Positions 52,459 through 62,145 of a stretch of DNA of 64,000 nt are shown piece by piece (position 1 is the first letter of the stretch; each line of letters starts with the position of its first letter). The stretch comes from Bacteroidales bacterium. GTDB lineage: Bacteria > Bacteroidota > Bacteroidia > Bacteroidales > Bacteroidaceae. The notes under the pieces are model-generated. The model was given only the letters and a program-made list of their open reading frames with translations. It had not been told where the DNA came from and ran no database searches. A program made the translations under genes and the position numbers. The stretch spans positions 14,863 to 78,862 of the forward strand of contig SFFY01000004.1 of assembly GCA_004556745.1 (NCBI GenBank). The letters run 5' to 3'.

Positions 52459-52660
52459 CGACAACTTAGACAACTCTTGACAACTTATTTCTATGCTGTC
52501 GTTTTATTTTATGACGACAACTGGGACAACTTTCGACAACTTTCAGTTGTCTTTCTGCGTGCGAGGCGGGCGTATAAAATACGCCCAGTTGTCTTTGTTG
52601 TCGTCATATTAAGCGCATAATTGTGCAACTCGGAGTTGTCTTCTGTTGTCTAAGTTGTCG
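52459..52660. mobile_element. 202-bp element with perfect 16-bp terminal inverted repeats (copy 2)
   Basis: CGACAACTTAGACAAC (52459-52474) and GTTGTCTAAGTTGTCG (52645-52660) are exact complements. The internal palindrome is GGGCGTATAAAATACGCCC. Near-identical over its middle to 27791-27995. Both copies are preceded by ATTATTT and followed by an ACTCGTT(C/T)GCACT motif, so the mobile unit may be slightly longer. Confidence 0.82.
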
Positions 52661-52691
52661 TTTCAAACCTTACTCGTTTGCACTACATTTT

Positions 52692-52719
52692 CGGCGGGCG
52701 TTCTGCAGAACGCCCCTAC
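52692..52719. repeat. Single GGGCGTTCTGCAGAACGCCC palindrome at a gene 3' end
   Basis: CGGCGGGCGTTCTGCAGAAC then GCCCCTAC; 3 bp beyond the stop of the 1419-residue protein gene, with the GTAGGGG end facing the gene. Confidence 0.85.
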
Positions 52720-52722
52720 TTT

Positions 52723-55700
52723 TTATTTAATAAAAACTTTCTTGCCGCCAACGATATAGATGCCTTTGCCCGCGCGGGTGACGCGGCGGCCACTGAGGTC
52801 GTAGACGGGTACGGGCTGACCGGAGCGTTCAGGCAGGAGAACAGAACCGATGCCCGTGTGGCTGACGAAGGTGGCAGGCGAGAGGATTGACTCGCCGGTA
52901 GCGTAAACCACAGAAACGGCATAGTTGTGCTCGCCGGCAGGCATCGTCTCGCTGTAAGAAGGCTCGGCAATGGGCGCGGCGGTGAGTTGCTTGCCGTCGC
53001 GGTAAACATTGTAGCCCACAAAGGTGAGACCATCGGCGGCGCGGCGGTAGGCGATGTCGTCAATATATAATATATACTGGTCGTCGGACACGCAGCGGAT
53101 TGCAAAGCGCTGGGCACTCTCGGGCAGGTCGAAGGAGATTTGCCGCCAAGAGCCGGGCACGGTGATGGTGTTGCCTATCTTGATGAAGTCGCCGGCGGCG
53201 GTGCTGCCCTCAGAATAGAGCACTTCGATGCTCTCAACCGTGCCGTAGGTGGTGTTGCTGGGGCTCTTTGCCCAGAACGTCACGGTCTGGCCGCCTGTGA
53301 CGGGCGGCGAGATGAGCCAGTCGTCGTTGGCGGCAAGGCGGCTGCTGGTGAAGGCGGCAAGGACCTGCTTGCCCGAGTGGGGCTGCCAGGTGGTGGCGGT
53401 GAGTCCCGCTTTCGAAGGATTGAACACCTGATAAGCCATGGCTGCGCCGGCGTTGGGGTAGTCGATGTAATCGCCATAGCCGTTCTGTATGCCGGCCGTG
53501 AGGCGGCCGTCGCCGTCGTAGAGCGTCCATTGTCCGAGGTTCTGGATAGTGAAGGCGGTGTACGACTCGAAATCTTCAACCACGTCGGTGGCTTCGGACG
53601 ACTCGTTGAAGAAAGGCTTTTCCCAAGAAAGCGTGCACACGCCGTCGGCGTAATTTGCCGCGACGCTGCTCACGAATGGCAGGCCGGGCAGCACGGTGAC
53701 GGTGACGGCGTTTGAGAGATTGTCCGTATCGCTGAAATCATGCTCTGCCACAATGCGTGCGCTATAAACGCTCGATTCGGCGGCGTCGGAGTTGGGCGTG
53801 TCGGTGAGCGTAATGCTTGCCGGTGCGTCGGGAGCAACTTCCGCGCCTTCGGCGGTGCAGACCACCTTGCCGTTGCGCAGCAGTTCTACGGAGTAGTCCG
53901 TGGCAGGCTGCGAGCCCTTGTTGTAATAGGAGAAGGAGAAGGTGTTGGTCTCGCCCACCTTCACTTCGCTCTTCTCGGCAGCGAGCGTGCCGGCAGAGAG
54001 GTCGCGGTCGTGCCAGTCGAAGACGGAGATATTATCCACATAAACCACGTTCATCAGTTCGGGCGAGAGATGACCGAGGGCTTGGAACTGTACCTGAATG
54101 TGTCCGGAGGCGGCATAGGGTGCGAGCGAAACGTAGTGGCGCGTCCATTCCTTTTCAACGTCTGCACTGCTCATCTCGTTCTCTTTGAGGCGCAGCACTT
54201 CGTGGCGATTGCCCGCGCCGTCGCGTATGATGACGGCCAGTTCGTTCATCGCGCCGTGGTGGCGGAAGAAATGAAAGCGCAGCGTGGGATTTTCCGCGCC
54301 GGCGAGCGAGATTTTCGGAGAAATCAATGCGCCCGTAGTGCCTTCTGCACCGTTGATGTAGGCCATGAGACCGCCGTCGCCGTCCTGCGCGTCGCTGTAA
54401 CTGCCCATGGCGAGGTATTTCCATTCAAAGACATCGCTTTCCTGAATGACCCACGGGCCGCAGTCGATGCCGCGCTTGCTGAACGACTCGGCGTAGGGCA
54501 GGGCATAGGCATCTCCCACAAACACCGTGTCGGCGGGCGTGACAGGACCGTTTCCTTTCAGACCGCGCGCCTGGATGCCGAACCATGCCAGCGTCTGCTT
54601 GCCCGCAGTGGGCGGGACGGTGGTGGAGAAGGTGCGGTCGGTTGTTTCTGTTTTCTGCCCCTGCATGTCGGTGACGGTGTAGGAGAGCGTGGCGGCATTG
54701 ACGTAGCCGCCGTGCGTGCCGACGGACGGAGCGTCCCAAGAGAGAGAGATGTTGCCGGAGGCATCGCAGTTCACCTTGATATTCTCTACATTGCCCGGCG
54801 TGTCCTCGCCCACATACACGGTGGTCTTTGCTTCAAGGCCTGCGCCGTAAGTGTTGGAAACGATGACGGTGTAGGTGAAATTGCCGTTGGAGGTCGGCGT
54901 GTCGTTCACCGTAATCGTTTGTCCCGGCGTTACGTCGGTGAGTGTGGCGATGGTCTGCGTGCCACGCTTCACAATGACCTGCGTGAGCGCATCGAGCGGT
55001 GCTCCGCTGATGTCGGTCAGCGGCAGCGTGCAGGTAATCGTTGCGCCCAGTGCGCCGGCTGCGGCAGCCGTTGCCTGCACGTTGCTGGCGGCGGCAGGGG
55101 CATGCACGGAAGCCAATTCGCGGAGCTGCAAATCGTCGATGGTGAGGAAGTAGCCTGCTTCGTAAGTGCTCGTGGCGTGCAGGCCGATGCAGGCGCGGCC
55201 GTCCGCTTCGGGGCGGAACATCGCCTTGAGCGTGGCGGCAGCCGCCTTGTTTACCTCCGTGGCGGGCAGGAGGCTCTGCGTCATTGCCCCCGACTGTGGG
55301 CGCGTGCCGAGCCAGGCGGAGATGATGTCAGCATAGCCGTCGGCCGATGCTGCCTTGAACGAGAGTTCGTAAACGTGCTCCGTGTCAAGGAGGAAGGGCG
55401 GCGAGATGAGCCAGTCGTCGCCGTCGAGCATCGACTCTTCGGCATAAGCGTAGGTCACGTTGCCTTGTTCGTAAAACCAAGTATTGTTGTCGCCGTTGGC
55501 ATCTTCGATGGTGAACGACAGCAGGCTGCTCGGCGTGTTGAACGTTTCCTTGTAGGGCAGGGGCACTTCCTTGCCGAGCACTATTTCTTCCGTCGTGGCG
55601 GTTTCGCCTTTCATGCTGCTCCAATAGGTTTCCACGTCGTAGGTGTAAACGCCGAAGCGCGTAATCTCTGCCGCCTCGGTGCAGGAAGTGGCGTTGCCTT

Positions 55701-56982
55701 CGTAAATGGCGGTGCCGTCGGGCTGGCGCACCACTTTATAGGTGAGAGCCGTACCATCCACATAACCGCCGTGCGTACCTTGCGCCGCGCCCCAACTGAC
55801 CGTGACGAGGTTGTCTGCGCCGAGCGTGGCAGTGGGATTGACGGCCTTGGGCGTGTCGCGGCCTATCCATACGCGCTGCACATAGACGGGGCAGCGGCCG
55901 GCGGCGTTGCTGGCATCTATTTTAATAATGTGTGCGCCTTCGGTCATCGTGGCGGGCACGCCGACGCTGCTGCCGGCAGCGGCCGAGCCTTCTGCAACGA
56001 CGTTCTCGTCAATGCGCACGCGGTAGGTGAGCGTTCCCGAAAGGGCACCGCCGCCAAAGGTCTGGCTGGGCAGGGAAAAGTGCACGGTGCCGCTTGTCGC
56101 GCCTTGGGGGTATTCGGCGGCAACGCCAGTGATGCGCCCGGGAGCGGCGGCGGGGGTGAAGGGAGAGGTGGTGTAAAGTCCCACAAACTCCATGTGCTTG
56201 TCTACCACCGTGAGTTTCTCGGCAACGCCTGTCGTGAGGTTCACTTCGCATACCTCAACGTCCTTTTCCGTGCCGTGCGGCGTCATCACCCAGAAGAGGC
56301 GGCCCGTGGCGTAGTCGAACGCGGCGGACTGGTCGTACTTGATGTTTTTGCCCGTTGCGCCGATGAGCGTCAGCGCGGCGGTTTCCTTGTCCACACGCAT
56401 GAGGTCGGCATATTCGCCGATGCCGTAGAGTTCGCCTTCCTTATTGCAGGAAAGGGTGAAGAGTTTTTGAGAGAGGTTGCCGATGGGCGTCACCTCGCCA
56501 GTGAACACGTTGAGCGTGCCGAGGTAATAGCTGCGCCCGATTTGGTCGTTGCCCAACCCGAAGCAACCGAACACCTGGTCGGTCACGGGGTCGTAAGTGA
56601 GGTCGGCGGCGATGCTTGTGGTGTTTTCGAGGGGCGTTTCGCTGATGAGTTTCCAATTGTCGCGGGTGTTGTAGGCACGCAGCGAAACGTCGATAGCGTC
56701 GGAATAGGTTTCGTAACTGACAATATAATATATGCCGTCGATATACACGCCGCCGCCGTTTGCTTTAAGCTCTGGCGAGACGTGCACGGCCTGCGGTGCC
56801 GTGCCGTCGTTGGCGGGAATGGAATAAACGCCATAGGGCGGCTGCTTCATGTCGCCCCAGCCGTAGGCGAAAATCACGCCGCCGTAGAGGGTGGGGTAGT
56901 CGGCAGTCTGCGCGGTGCCGCGCCCTGCGCCTGCGATGCAGCAAAGCAGGAGGCAGGCAAGTTTGAGAAGGTAGTTCTGCAT
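52723..56982 (-). CDS. Giant secreted FN3/anchor-J protein with type IX-like tail
   Basis: 1419 residues from the ATG at 56982 (MQNYLLKLACLLLCCIAGAG, signal peptide); an upstream start runs through a palindromic repeat. Residues about 25-270 look like a beta-propeller-type region (LYGGVIFAYGWGDMKQPPYG, TYDPVTDQVFGCFGLGNDQI). Fibronectin-III-like modules alternate with three anchor-J/cleaved-adhesin jelly rolls (each has DDWLISPP or a variant such as GALISPKISL). The tail is VYDLSGRRVTRAGKG then IYIVGGKKVFIK. Closely similar in layout to the 57134 protein, so the two are paralogues. Probably a surface adhesin or binding protein; no catalytic motif seen. Confidence 0.82.
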   Translation of the reverse strand: MQNYLLKLACLLLCCIAGAGRGTAQTADYPTLYGGVIFAYGWGDMKQPPYGVYSIPANDGTAPQAVHVSPELKANGGGVYIDGIYYIVSYETYSDAIDVSLRAYNTRDNWKLISETPLENTTSIAADLTYDPVTDQVFGCFGLGNDQIGRSYYLGTLNVFTGEVTPIGNLSQKLFTLSCNKEGELYGIGEYADLMRVDKETAALTLIGATGKNIKYDQSAAFDYATGRLFWVMTPHGTEKDVEVCEVNLTTGVAEKLTVVDKHMEFVGLYTTSPFTPAAAPGRITGVAAEYPQGATSGTVHFSLPSQTFGGGALSGTLTYRVRIDENVVAEGSAAAGSSVGVPATMTEGAHIIKIDASNAAGRCPVYVQRVWIGRDTPKAVNPTATLGADNLVTVSWGAAQGTHGGYVDGTALTYKVVRQPDGTAIYEGNATSCTEAAEITRFGVYTYDVETYWSSMKGETATTEEIVLGKEVPLPYKETFNTPSSLLSFTIEDANGDNNTWFYEQGNVTYAYAEESMLDGDDWLISPPFLLDTEHVYELSFKAASADGYADIISAWLGTRPQSGAMTQSLLPATEVNKAAAATLKAMFRPEADGRACIGLHATSTYEAGYFLTIDDLQLRELASVHAPAAASNVQATAAAAGALGATITCTLPLTDISGAPLDALTQVIVKRGTQTIATLTDVTPGQTITVNDTPTSNGNFTYTVIVSNTYGAGLEAKTTVYVGEDTPGNVENIKVNCDASGNISLSWDAPSVGTHGGYVNAATLSYTVTDMQGQKTETTDRTFSTTVPPTAGKQTLAWFGIQARGLKGNGPVTPADTVFVGDAYALPYAESFSKRGIDCGPWVIQESDVFEWKYLAMGSYSDAQDGDGGLMAYINGAEGTTGALISPKISLAGAENPTLRFHFFRHHGAMNELAVIIRDGAGNRHEVLRLKENEMSSADVEKEWTRHYVSLAPYAASGHIQVQFQALGHLSPELMNVVYVDNISVFDWHDRDLSAGTLAAEKSEVKVGETNTFSFSYYNKGSQPATDYSVELLRNGKVVCTAEGAEVAPDAPASITLTDTPNSDAAESSVYSARIVAEHDFSDTDNLSNAVTVTVLPGLPFVSSVAANYADGVCTLSWEKPFFNESSEATDVVEDFESYTAFTIQNLGQWTLYDGDGRLTAGIQNGYGDYIDYPNAGAAMAYQVFNPSKAGLTATTWQPHSGKQVLAAFTSSRLAANDDWLISPPVTGGQTVTFWAKSPSNTTYGTVESIEVLYSEGSTAAGDFIKIGNTITVPGSWRQISFDLPESAQRFAIRCVSDDQYILYIDDIAYRRAADGLTFVGYNVYRDGKQLTAAPIAEPSYSETMPAGEHNYAVSVVYATGESILSPATFVSHTGIGSVLLPERSGQPVPVYDLSGRRVTRAGKGIYIVGGKKVFIK

Positions 56983-57003
56983 ATTAGGGTTTTGAATTAA
57001 GGA

Positions 57004-57095
57004 GTAGGGGCGTTTGCAAAACGCTCGACAAATGCGCCGCAAGGCATCAATCAATGAGGCAATCATCAACCGGGCGTTTTGCAAAACGCCCCTAC
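57004..57095. repeat. REPIN-like doublet between the two giant-protein genes
   Basis: GTAGGGGCGTTTGCAAAACG and CGGGCGTTTTGCAAAACGCC then CCTAC in inverted orientation around a 45-bp spacer with ATGCGCCGCAAGGCATCAAT and GGCAATCATCAA. Same architecture as 30304-30396. Confidence 0.87.
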
Positions 57096-57133
57096 TTTAG
57101 AAAGGCTATTTTGCAATTAGTGGTTTGTATTCA

Positions 57134-60100
57134 TCACGGCACGCGCACTGTGACGCCCTTGCCGCCTCCGATGCGTACCACATAGATACCGCTGCCGGTG
57201 GCGATGCGGTTGGAGGTGTTGCCGTTGAGGCTGCTGATGCGGCGGCCGTCGGCGGCATAGACCTCAACGGGCAGGCCGTTCGCGCCCTGTACCACAATGC
57301 AACCCTTGGCGGTGCCGATGCGCATCTGCTGGGAGGTGAGGCGGTTGATGCCGGTTGCCACGATTTGCAGGGCTTCGGAGAGCTGCGACTCGCCCTTGTC
57401 GTAAACGGCAGTCACCTGATAGGAGTAGCTCGTGCCTTCCGTCACGTGGTCGTCATACCACACGGTCTCGGGCAGGATTTCGGCGTTGGCTTTCACACCG
57501 TCGCGGTACACGTTGTAGCCCACGAGCGAAAGCTCTTCTGTCGTAGCGCCGACGGGAATGTAGGTGATGTCGTCGATGAGGAGGGCAAACTTGCTGTCCG
57601 AAACGCAGCGGATAGCGAAGTAGCGTGCGCCTTCGGGTAGGGCCACCTTAAACTCTTCCCAACCTGATACGTTGGCGATGTTGTAGGTGTCGCCAATCTT
57701 CGTGAAGGCTTCTACGGTCGGCGTGGTTGTGGAATAGAGCACCTCGAAGCTTTCGGGCGTGTAAACGCCGCCCATGCCCGTCTTGGCGTAGAACGAGATA
57801 GTCTGTGCCTCGCCGTTCAGTTCGGGCGAGATGAGCCAGTCGTCGTTGGGCGTTTCCGTCTGTCCTTCGTCGGGTGAAGCACATTTGAAGGCCACGAGCA
57901 TCTGGTCGCCGCTGTGAGCGTCCCAAGTGCTGAACGGAATGCCGGCTTCAAGCGAGTTGAACACTTGGAATGCCATCGGTGCGCCGGCGTTGGGATATTC
58001 CAGCGGACCGAACGAAGCGTCCAGCGTTATCTTAATCGTGTTCTGTCCGTCGCGGTCGATGACTTTCCAGTCGCCGATGTTGGCGATGGCGAATGCCTCG
58101 TAGGTTTCAAAGCGTTCCGTGACGCTCGTGGCGGGCATGTCGGCAAAGTCGGGTTCTTCCCAAAGGAGTTTCACGGCGTTGCCCACGCATTCGCCCGTCA
58201 GGCCACTCACGCGCGGATATTGCGGCAGCACGATTTCAACGCTTGCGCTGTTGCTCTCGTCGTTGGCCTCGTTCTGGTCGAGCGTGCATTTGATCTTAGC
58301 GGAGTACACGCTGATTTCCTCGTCGAGGATTGTGGGCGTGTCGGTGAGCGTGAGCGTCAGCGTGGCATCTACTTCGATGTCTCTGCCGGTGGTGGTGCTG
58401 CACAGCTTGCCGTTCTTGTAGAGTTCCACCTCGTAGTTGCTGCCGCGCATCGCCTTGTTGCCCGAGTTGCGGAGCTGGAAGGTGAAGTTGCCCTGCTCGC
58501 CCACCTTAATCTTTTCGGGTGCGGTGAGCGTGCCAGCCTTCAGGTCGTAGTCGATGGCCTCGGTAATGGCAAAGTTGTCGAACGAGGTGATGTCCTCCGT
58601 GCTTTCCACAGAGATGCCGGTGAAGGCGATGCGTACGAATTGCGAGTCCTTATAGGGCGTGAGGTCGGCGGTGAAGCGGTGCCAGCCCTTGGTGTCCTGA
58701 TTGAGCGTGATGAGTTCGAGCTGCTGGTAGTCGCCGTGCTCAACGCTGATTTCGATGCGCACTTGGTCGGACTTGCCCGTGAGGTAAATCCAGCTCGACA
58801 ACTGCGGCTTGCTCATCTTCGAGATGTCGATTTTGGGAGATATGATACGGCTCGAAACGCCGAGTTTGCTCGTGCTGAAAGCAATCACGCCGCCGTCGCC
58901 GTCCTGCGTACCGGCTTGCGTCACGGAACCGTCGCACGGTGTCCAGCGGGCTTCGCCGATTTCGCCAATGGCCATTTCGGGCAGCCACGGCGTGTAGGTC
59001 ATGTGCACACCGGCAAAACTTTCCGTGAGCGGTGCTTCGTAGGGTGCGCCGGCAATGGCAACCACCGTCTTCCACACGTAGCGGCCGCTGCCCGCGTTGT
59101 TGAGGGCGTAAACGGAGTAGCCTTGGTAAGCCTGTCCGCCCGAGATGTCGAGCTTGTCGCGGAAGGTGGTTTCGCTGGTGCCGTATTCGTCGGAAGAGTA
59201 ACCTACGGATACTTCATAAAGCAGGCCTGCGGGGTCGATGTAACCGCCGTGCTGGCCCGTTTCGGGAGCGTCCCACGTGAGCACTACGGTGCCCGGGTCG
59301 CTCAGGTCTTCCGTTGCCTTGAGGTTGCGCACGGGCCCCGGTGCGTCGAGGCCGATGTACTTGCTCTGCGTGTCGAAGTCGCCTTCCACGCCGCCGGCGA
59401 TGCTATATATTTTATAGGTATGTGTGTCTTGGCTCATGCCTTCCGTGTCGCTCACGCTGATGGCCTTGCCGGGCGTCACGTCCGTCACGCGGGCGATTTC
59501 TGTGCCGTCGCGCTCCACTACGCAGCAGTCGAGGCTCTGGAGTGCGCTGCCGTTGATGGCCTTAGAGGGCGCATTGAAGGTGATGGTAGCGGAGAGTGCG
59601 CCGCGCTCGCCCGGAGTTACGAGGAAGTTCTCGGGCTTGCCCGGAGCCGTGGCGGGGGTCATCGTCACGGACAAGTCGTCCACGTAGACGGTGCTCATGT
59701 CGGCAGGGCTGCAAGCCTTGACGGCGAAGTAGTAGATACCCGTTTCGGTGGGCTTGAACGAGCCGCGCAGCTTGTGCATACGGGGTTCGTAGGTAATGGT
59801 GGTGGGCGCAATCAACTCGGTCGTCATGGCTGCGGGCGTAGCCTCGCGTCCCACGTAGCCTGCCACAGCCTCGTCGAGCGACGTGTTGTAGGCGGTGAAG
59901 GAGAGGTGATAGAGGTTGCCGGCTTCGAGTTTAAGTCCGGGCGTGAATGCCCAGTCGTCGGCGGCGTTCTTCGTGTTGTACTTATAGGAGATGCGGCCGC
60001 CGTTGAGTTCCCAGGTCGAGCCGTCGCTGTTGTTGTCGGTGATGACCCAGCCGTCGAGGGCGTTGGCAGCATCAAAGTTCTGCGTATAGGGCACACCCTG

Positions 60101-61672
60101 ATAGAGCCCCAGTTGCAGGGCGTTGGAGGTCTTGGCCTCGCTGCTCTGCCCCTTGTAGTTGGTCACGACGTCGTAGGTGTAAGTAGTCTTGATGTCCGAG
60201 GTGATGAGGTCGGTGCAGGTCTTGTCTGCGCCCGTGTAGATAGTTACGCCGTCGGGCTGGCGCGTCACGGTAAAGGTAAGTTGCGCGGCATCGATGTAGC
60301 CGCCGTTCGCGCCGCGCGTGCCGGCCGTCCAGTTGATATTGATGTGGCTGCCAGCGTCGTCGGTGCCGGCCAGTGTGGCGGTCACAACGCTGGGTTTGGC
60401 CGGCGTGTCTTCGCCAATCCAGCCCTGAACGGTGTAGGGTGCGCTCAATGCCGTGCCCTTCGAGATGACCACCGTCACCGTGTGCAAGCCGGCTCCTGCC
60501 ACGCTCACGGTCTCCGTCACGGTGTTGCCTGCTTCGGCCGTGCCGCTGGCAGCCGTCGTGCCGTCAATCATGATGTTGTAGCCTAACGTGCCTGCGAGGG
60601 CTGCGCCGTCGGCATCGGTCGAGGGCATCGTGAAGGAAATCGTACCCGTGAGGGCATCGTTCACGAAAGTGGCCCTGATGGTCGTAATCGGCGCGGGTGC
60701 GGTCTGCGTTTCTACGTCTTGGAAGGTAGTCAGGCCGCAGATGTAGTCTTCATTGTATGTGCCGTTTAGTCCATAGTCGCCTAACAGAGTGGCTTGCGCC
60801 GTGGTGGGGTCTACCATCCACAGGCCATATTCGTAGTATGCAGTATCGTATTCATACACGGTGGTCCAATAGATAACGCCCGTTTCCATGTCGCAGCAGG
60901 CGGATTGCTTCCACGGTTTGATAGTCGGCACGTTGATTGTGCCAATCTCGGTGGCTGCGCCTGTGCTTTTGTCGATCGTGTAGAGTTTGCGCGATACGCC
61001 GATTGCGTAAATCACGCCGTCCTTGTTGCAGGCAATGGCCACCATGCGCTCGGGCAGTGTGCCAATCGCTTCCACTTCATAGCCGTTGTCTACGGGCGAG
61101 TGCATCTTGATGCGCCCGAAGACGTTGAAGGCGTATGCCGTTACCGCGTCGTCGAAGATACCGTAAATTGCGCCCGACGTGGGGTCGAACGTAATGTCTG
61201 CGCCGAGGTTGTTGAAGTTGGTTGTTGCAGAGTACATCTTTCCTTTTTCCTCCCACGTCTGCGTGTCGTAGAGCGTGAGGGTGGCGGGGAACGTGATTTG
61301 CGAACCGTTTTCCTTATAGTCGAGGGCGTAATACGTCTTGTTGCCGTATGTGCCGCCGGCGTAGGCTTTCTTGCCCACGGCTACTGCCGACATATTCGTG
61401 GCATCGTTTATGTCGATAGAATAGATGCCTGCGCCGCTGTAATATTCGCCATACGAGTCATAGATGTAGCCGTAGAGCGTCGGTGCGTTCTCTACTACTC
61501 TCATTGTGGGCGGTGCGGCCTGCCGCTGTGCCTTGACGGCGGCTCTCCGCGAAATTTCCTGATTGCGCTGCTCCGCTGTTTGGCCCTGCGCTGCCGCGTC
61601 TTGCGGCGCGAAAGCGGAAAGCACGGCAACGAGCACTAAGGAAATGCTCCTTAAAAGTGTTTTCATCTTCAT
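57134..61672 (-). CDS. Giant secreted FN3/anchor-J protein with type IX-like tail (paralogue)
   Basis: 1512 residues, ATG at 61672 or 61666 (MKTLLRSISLVLVAVLSAFA signal peptide). Charged, Ala/Gln/Arg-rich residues 26-58 precede a propeller-like region (LYGYIYDSYGEYYSGAGIYS, TFDPTSGAIYGIFDDAVTAY). Repeated fibronectin-III modules and jelly-roll domains follow (DDWAFTPGLKLEAGNLYHLS, DDWLISPELNGEAQTISFYA). The C-terminal tail (VEVYADGRRISSLNG-like; GSGIYVVRIGGGKGVTVRVP) is a different, Porphyromonas-like version of the type IX sorting domain. A TAACTTTG -7 element is on the minus strand at 61737-61744. Binding or adhesion role inferred. Confidence 0.82.
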   Translation of the reverse strand: MKMKTLLRSISLVLVAVLSAFAPQDAAAQGQTAEQRNQEISRRAAVKAQRQAAPPTMRVVENAPTLYGYIYDSYGEYYSGAGIYSIDINDATNMSAVAVGKKAYAGGTYGNKTYYALDYKENGSQITFPATLTLYDTQTWEEKGKMYSATTNFNNLGADITFDPTSGAIYGIFDDAVTAYAFNVFGRIKMHSPVDNGYEVEAIGTLPERMVAIACNKDGVIYAIGVSRKLYTIDKSTGAATEIGTINVPTIKPWKQSACCDMETGVIYWTTVYEYDTAYYEYGLWMVDPTTAQATLLGDYGLNGTYNEDYICGLTTFQDVETQTAPAPITTIRATFVNDALTGTISFTMPSTDADGAALAGTLGYNIMIDGTTAASGTAEAGNTVTETVSVAGAGLHTVTVVISKGTALSAPYTVQGWIGEDTPAKPSVVTATLAGTDDAGSHININWTAGTRGANGGYIDAAQLTFTVTRQPDGVTIYTGADKTCTDLITSDIKTTYTYDVVTNYKGQSSEAKTSNALQLGLYQGVPYTQNFDAANALDGWVITDNNSDGSTWELNGGRISYKYNTKNAADDWAFTPGLKLEAGNLYHLSFTAYNTSLDEAVAGYVGREATPAAMTTELIAPTTITYEPRMHKLRGSFKPTETGIYYFAVKACSPADMSTVYVDDLSVTMTPATAPGKPENFLVTPGERGALSATITFNAPSKAINGSALQSLDCCVVERDGTEIARVTDVTPGKAISVSDTEGMSQDTHTYKIYSIAGGVEGDFDTQSKYIGLDAPGPVRNLKATEDLSDPGTVVLTWDAPETGQHGGYIDPAGLLYEVSVGYSSDEYGTSETTFRDKLDISGGQAYQGYSVYALNNAGSGRYVWKTVVAIAGAPYEAPLTESFAGVHMTYTPWLPEMAIGEIGEARWTPCDGSVTQAGTQDGDGGVIAFSTSKLGVSSRIISPKIDISKMSKPQLSSWIYLTGKSDQVRIEISVEHGDYQQLELITLNQDTKGWHRFTADLTPYKDSQFVRIAFTGISVESTEDITSFDNFAITEAIDYDLKAGTLTAPEKIKVGEQGNFTFQLRNSGNKAMRGSNYEVELYKNGKLCSTTTGRDIEVDATLTLTLTDTPTILDEEISVYSAKIKCTLDQNEANDESNSASVEIVLPQYPRVSGLTGECVGNAVKLLWEEPDFADMPATSVTERFETYEAFAIANIGDWKVIDRDGQNTIKITLDASFGPLEYPNAGAPMAFQVFNSLEAGIPFSTWDAHSGDQMLVAFKCASPDEGQTETPNDDWLISPELNGEAQTISFYAKTGMGGVYTPESFEVLYSTTTPTVEAFTKIGDTYNIANVSGWEEFKVALPEGARYFAIRCVSDSKFALLIDDITYIPVGATTEELSLVGYNVYRDGVKANAEILPETVWYDDHVTEGTSYSYQVTAVYDKGESQLSEALQIVATGINRLTSQQMRIGTAKGCIVVQGANGLPVEVYAADGRRISSLNGNTSNRIATGSGIYVVRIGGGKGVTVRVP

Positions 61673-61867
61673 GTTTTTGTGGTTTTATGGATTTAAAAAA
61701 TAATATATGTTGCCAACAATAGCGCATATAGGTCGCCAAAGTTACGAAAAACTATTGATATCTTGCACTTTGTGCTATGATAGTGCGCTTTTTTGAGCAA
61801 AATATAACATTCCTGCAACGTTCTCCGTGCGTTTTGCCTGCGTGTCAATGGTGTTTTGAATACAAAT

Positions 61868-61899
61868 CGGAGGCGCGCCAATCGTGTGGTGCGCCTCCG
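61868..61899 (-). terminator. Terminator after the 63-residue peptide gene
   Basis: CGGAGGCGCGCC pairs with GGTGCGCCTCCG around AATCGTGT; 25 bp past the peptide stop, so the peptide is on the transcript of the upstream secreted-protein gene or its own. Confidence 0.82.
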
Positions 61900-61924
61900 T
61901 CATGCCATCTATTTGTAGCTGGTC

Positions 61925-62116
61925 TTATTTCGATGCTTCGCCGTTGTCCATGTGACTCCACAGGGAACTGTTGTAATCGTCGGAGATGCCTTTCTTGTTT
62001 GTCAGGATCTCGTTGGTCTCTACGTTGTTATCGGCTTCATAGCCCGAGAGACCGAGCAACGCGCTTTCCGTGTGCAGGTCAAAGGTTTGCAGTTCGGGGG
62101 AAATATATCTTTTCAT
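61925..62116 (-). CDS. 63-residue peptide of unknown function
   Basis: Starts MKRYISPELQTFDLHTESAL and continues LGLSGYEADNNVETNEIL with a polar end. The pattern K(R/K)Y(I/M)xPxLxxxxLxTES..L..SG is familiar from short hypothetical proteins scattered in Prevotella and Bacteroides genomes, usually without assigned role. No signal peptide or membrane helix. It begins 29 bp after the stop of the larger secreted-protein gene and is followed by a strong terminator, which supports a real gene. It could be a small precursor peptide; there is no evidence for a modifying enzyme nearby. Confidence 0.65.
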   Translation of the reverse strand: MKRYISPELQTFDLHTESALLGLSGYEADNNVETNEILTNKKGISDDYNSSLWSHMDNGEASK

Positions 62117-62145
62117 AATAATCTTCGTTTTTGAGGTTCGTTACT

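Noticed and set aside
53740..57000. 1086-codon open frame opposite the giant secreted protein
   Set aside because: Antisense shadow; the minus-strand frame has a signal peptide, repeated domains and a sorting tail.
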